A DNA stretch of 7,240 nt from an uncultured Clostridia bacterium. Its GTDB lineage: Bacteria > Bacillota > Clostridia > Saccharofermentanales > DTU023. The notes under the pieces are model-generated. The model was not told the DNA's origin. It ran no database searches and saw nothing but the letters and a program-made list of their open reading frames with translations. Where the stretch lies: contig CAMYEY010000072.1 of assembly GCA_947254895.1 (NCBI GenBank), positions 1-7,240 of the forward strand. The letters run 5' to 3'. Position 1 is the first letter of the stretch, and every line of letters starts with the position of its first letter. This document shows positions 6,050-7,240 of this stretch, piece by piece. The position numbers and the translations under genes are program-made.

Positions 6050-6520
6050 TTACCACCTATAGTGGGCGAAAGCACGGTTGGCTTCTGCCATACGGTGCAT
6101 CTCTTCTTTTTTCCTATATGCTTGCCCGGTGCTGTTATTGGCATCTAAGATCTCGTTAGCTAAACGGTCTGCAATTGTCCGTTCATTGCGTGAACGAGCA
6201 GCTCCAACCAGCCAACGCAGAGCTAAAGTTTGCCGTCTCTCTGGTCTAACCTCAACGGGAACTTGGTAGTTTGAACCACCAACCCGTCTAGCCTTGACCT
6301 CAAGCATGGGCATTACGTTTTCTAAAGCTTTATAAAAAACTTCAATGGGTTCTTGGTCTGTTCTTTCTTTGATCGTATCAAAGGCTGAATAGACAATTTT
6401 TTGAGCTAGTGACTTCTTGCCGTCCAGCATAATCATGTTAATCAGTTTAGCAACTTTTAAATCATGATATTCCGGATCTGGCAGAATCTCTCTTTTTGCT
6501 ACATGGCCTTTTCTTGGCAC
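6050..6520 (-). CDS. rpsG: 30S ribosomal protein S7
   Basis: S7 binds the 3' major domain of 16S rRNA, nucleates assembly of the 30S head and lines the E site. The 156-residue product has the usual bacterial length. Recognisable family segments are the N-terminus MPRKGHVAKR, then LINMIMLDGKKSLAQKIVY, EVKARRVGGSNYQVPVEV, ALRWLVGAAR and the C-terminal HRMAEANRAFAHYRW. The start is GTG (6520-6518), translated as Met. It has an AAGGAGGG ribosome-binding site 7 bases upstream, and no in-frame ATG would give the family N-terminus. It is the second gene of the operon, 176 bases after rpsL and 26 bases before fusA. Confidence 0.98.
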   Translation of the reverse strand: MPRKGHVAKREILPDPEYHDLKVAKLINMIMLDGKKSLAQKIVYSAFDTIKERTDQEPIEVFYKALENVMPMLEVKARRVGGSNYQVPVEVRPERRQTLALRWLVGAARSRNERTIADRLANEILDANNSTGQAYRKKEEMHRMAEANRAFAHYRW

Positions 6521-6696
6521 TTTACTTCCCTCCTTTCATGATCTACGGAATTACCGAAATCACAGGTACTCACGGTTTGGAACGTGTCCGGCAAGAAAGA
6601 CCTGATTTCTTTATACGCTCAGCCGATTAGCCGAGCAGATTAAAGAGGAAAACAGTACCTTCTCTTGCAACTAGATTGTCCAACCGATCTACCGCA
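6521..6696 (-). other. rpsL-rpsG intergenic leader with a hairpin and a minigene
   Basis: This 176-base gap is long for adjacent ribosomal protein genes. On the minus strand GCTCGGCT pairs with GGCTGAGC (6636-6617) around an AATC loop, with two G-U pairs and no T-run. CCGCA and TGCGG (6707-6692) can pair with the rpsL stop codon in the loop. No convincing promoter or terminator is visible. A five-codon frame (ATG at 6539, MKGGK, stop at 6522) spans the rpsG ribosome-binding site. In E. coli the S12-S7 gap is the target of S7 autoregulation; a similar role here is inference. Confidence 0.4.
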
Positions 6697-7116
6697 TTAT
6701 TTTGCGGATTTTGGTCTCTTCGCTCCGTATTTTGAGCGACCTTGTTTACGATCTGTAACTCCCGCAGTGTCTAATGTTCCACGAATAATATGGTAACGAA
6801 CACCCGGCAGGTCCTTGACACGTCCACCACGAATCAAAACAACACTGTGTTCTTGGAGATTGTGGCCAATACCCGGTATGTAAGCGGATACTTCCATTTG
6901 GTTTGTCAAGCGAACCCTGGCTACTTTACGCAGTGCAGAATTCGGCTTCTTTGGGGTTGTGGTTTTTACAGATGTGCAAACACCACGTTTTTGGGGTGAC
7001 TCGTATGAGGATGTGCGACCCTTGAGCGAGTTCATTCCATATCCCAAGGCCGGAGAAGCGGATTTGTCAGTCTTGACCGAACGACCTTTTCTGACCAGCT
7101 GGTTAAATGTAGGCAT
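6697..7116 (-). CDS. rpsL: 30S ribosomal protein S12
   Basis: S12 sits at the decoding centre and controls translational accuracy. The 139-residue product has the Firmicute form, with about 14 extra residues relative to E. coli between LVRKGR and SPQKRGVC (residues 12-40). TPKKPNSALRK keeps lysines 56 and 57, where streptomycin-resistance changes occur, and RVKDLPGVRYH keeps K101 and D102. D102 corresponds to the aspartate that is methylthiolated in some bacteria. The sequence therefore looks wild type for streptomycin response. ATG at 7116 has AAGGAGG 7 bases upstream. It is the first gene of the transcript, with a good promoter upstream at 7202-7230. Confidence 0.99.
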   Translation of the reverse strand: MPTFNQLVRKGRSVKTDKSASPALGYGMNSLKGRTSSYESPQKRGVCTSVKTTTPKKPNSALRKVARVRLTNQMEVSAYIPGIGHNLQEHSVVLIRGGRVKDLPGVRYHIIRGTLDTAGVTDRKQGRSKYGAKRPKSAK

Positions 7117-7144
7117 CTATCTTCCTCCTTTCATTCAGTAATAA

Positions 7145-7188
7145 CTCAATTATTTTTGAGCACAGTAACACCTGAGCCTTATCCCAGG
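7145..7188 (-). other. Two small hairpins in the rpsL leader
   Basis: On the minus strand, CCTGGG pairs with CTCAGG (7188-7171, loop ATAAGG, one G-U pair). CTCAA pairs with TTGAG (7160-7145, loop AAATAA). Both lie in the predicted leader of about 79 bases, before the ribosome-binding site. They may serve in stability or regulation. No known ribosomal-protein leader motif is recognised. Confidence 0.35.
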
Positions 7189-7201
7189 GCTACAGTTGAC
7201 A

Positions 7202-7230
7202 ATTGTATCACCTGGTTTTTTTCTTGTAAA
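7202..7230 (-). promoter_or_regulatory. Promoter of the str operon upstream of rpsL
   Basis: On the minus strand, TTTACA (7230-7225) is separated by exactly 17 bases from TACAAT (7207-7202), each 5 of 6 to consensus. TGA immediately before TACAAT makes it an extended -10. The spacer carries an A-tract. This is the best sigma-A promoter in the window, fitting a highly expressed operon. Confidence 0.7.
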
Positions 7231-7240
7231 GCCTGTTTTT

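Noticed and set aside
6024..6056. Upstream in-frame GTG start for fusA overlapping the end of rpsG
   Set aside because: It adds 11 residues not found in EF-G, and the GGGAGG ribosome-binding site lies within it. The ATG at 6023 gives the family N-terminus.

Overview
This window looks like a chromosomal segment of a moderate-GC Firmicute, probably an anaerobic or microaerophilic Clostridia-type bacterium. The evidence is four str-operon proteins with Firmicute-like sequences, including an S12 with the longer N-terminal region seen in Bacillus, strong AAGGAGG ribosome-binding sites, a Gram-positive lipoprotein, and a flavodiiron protein of the kind common in anaerobes. The genus cannot be named from the sequence alone.

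Layout. On the minus strand, positions 1-994 hold the N-terminal 331 codons of a flavodiiron protein that runs off the left edge. It is divergent from a plus-strand gene (1258-1962) for a secreted lipoprotein with a thioredoxin-like fold. The 263-base region between them holds a candidate promoter for each gene, a TTGACC/GGTCAA inverted repeat between the promoters, and a TTAACA direct repeat with an 11-base period just upstream of the lipoprotein -10 box. Positions 1963-2606 contain no convincing gene. This is a convergent, structure-rich region with two GC-rich hairpins, an array of about 72-base repeats each built around the hairpin AGATGGTAA/TTACCATCT, and a strong terminator for tuf.

From 7240 down to 2607 on the minus strand lies the str operon in the order rpsL (S12), rpsG (S7), fusA (EF-G), tuf (EF-Tu). 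A near-consensus extended -10 promoter precedes rpsL, and a second internal promoter precedes tuf. These genes form the core of translation: S12 and S7 are 30S subunit proteins at the decoding centre and head, EF-Tu delivers aminoacyl-tRNA, and EF-G drives translocation.

Most of the window is ordinary housekeeping. The parts worth a second look are the 72-base hairpin repeat array in the convergent region, the lipoprotein whose thioredoxin motif is CxxA instead of CxxC, the PhoP/PhoB-box-like direct repeat, and matching five-codon start-stop minigenes over the ribosome-binding sites of rpsL and rpsG. I see no defence system, phage gene, transposase, CRISPR array, tRNA or rRNA.
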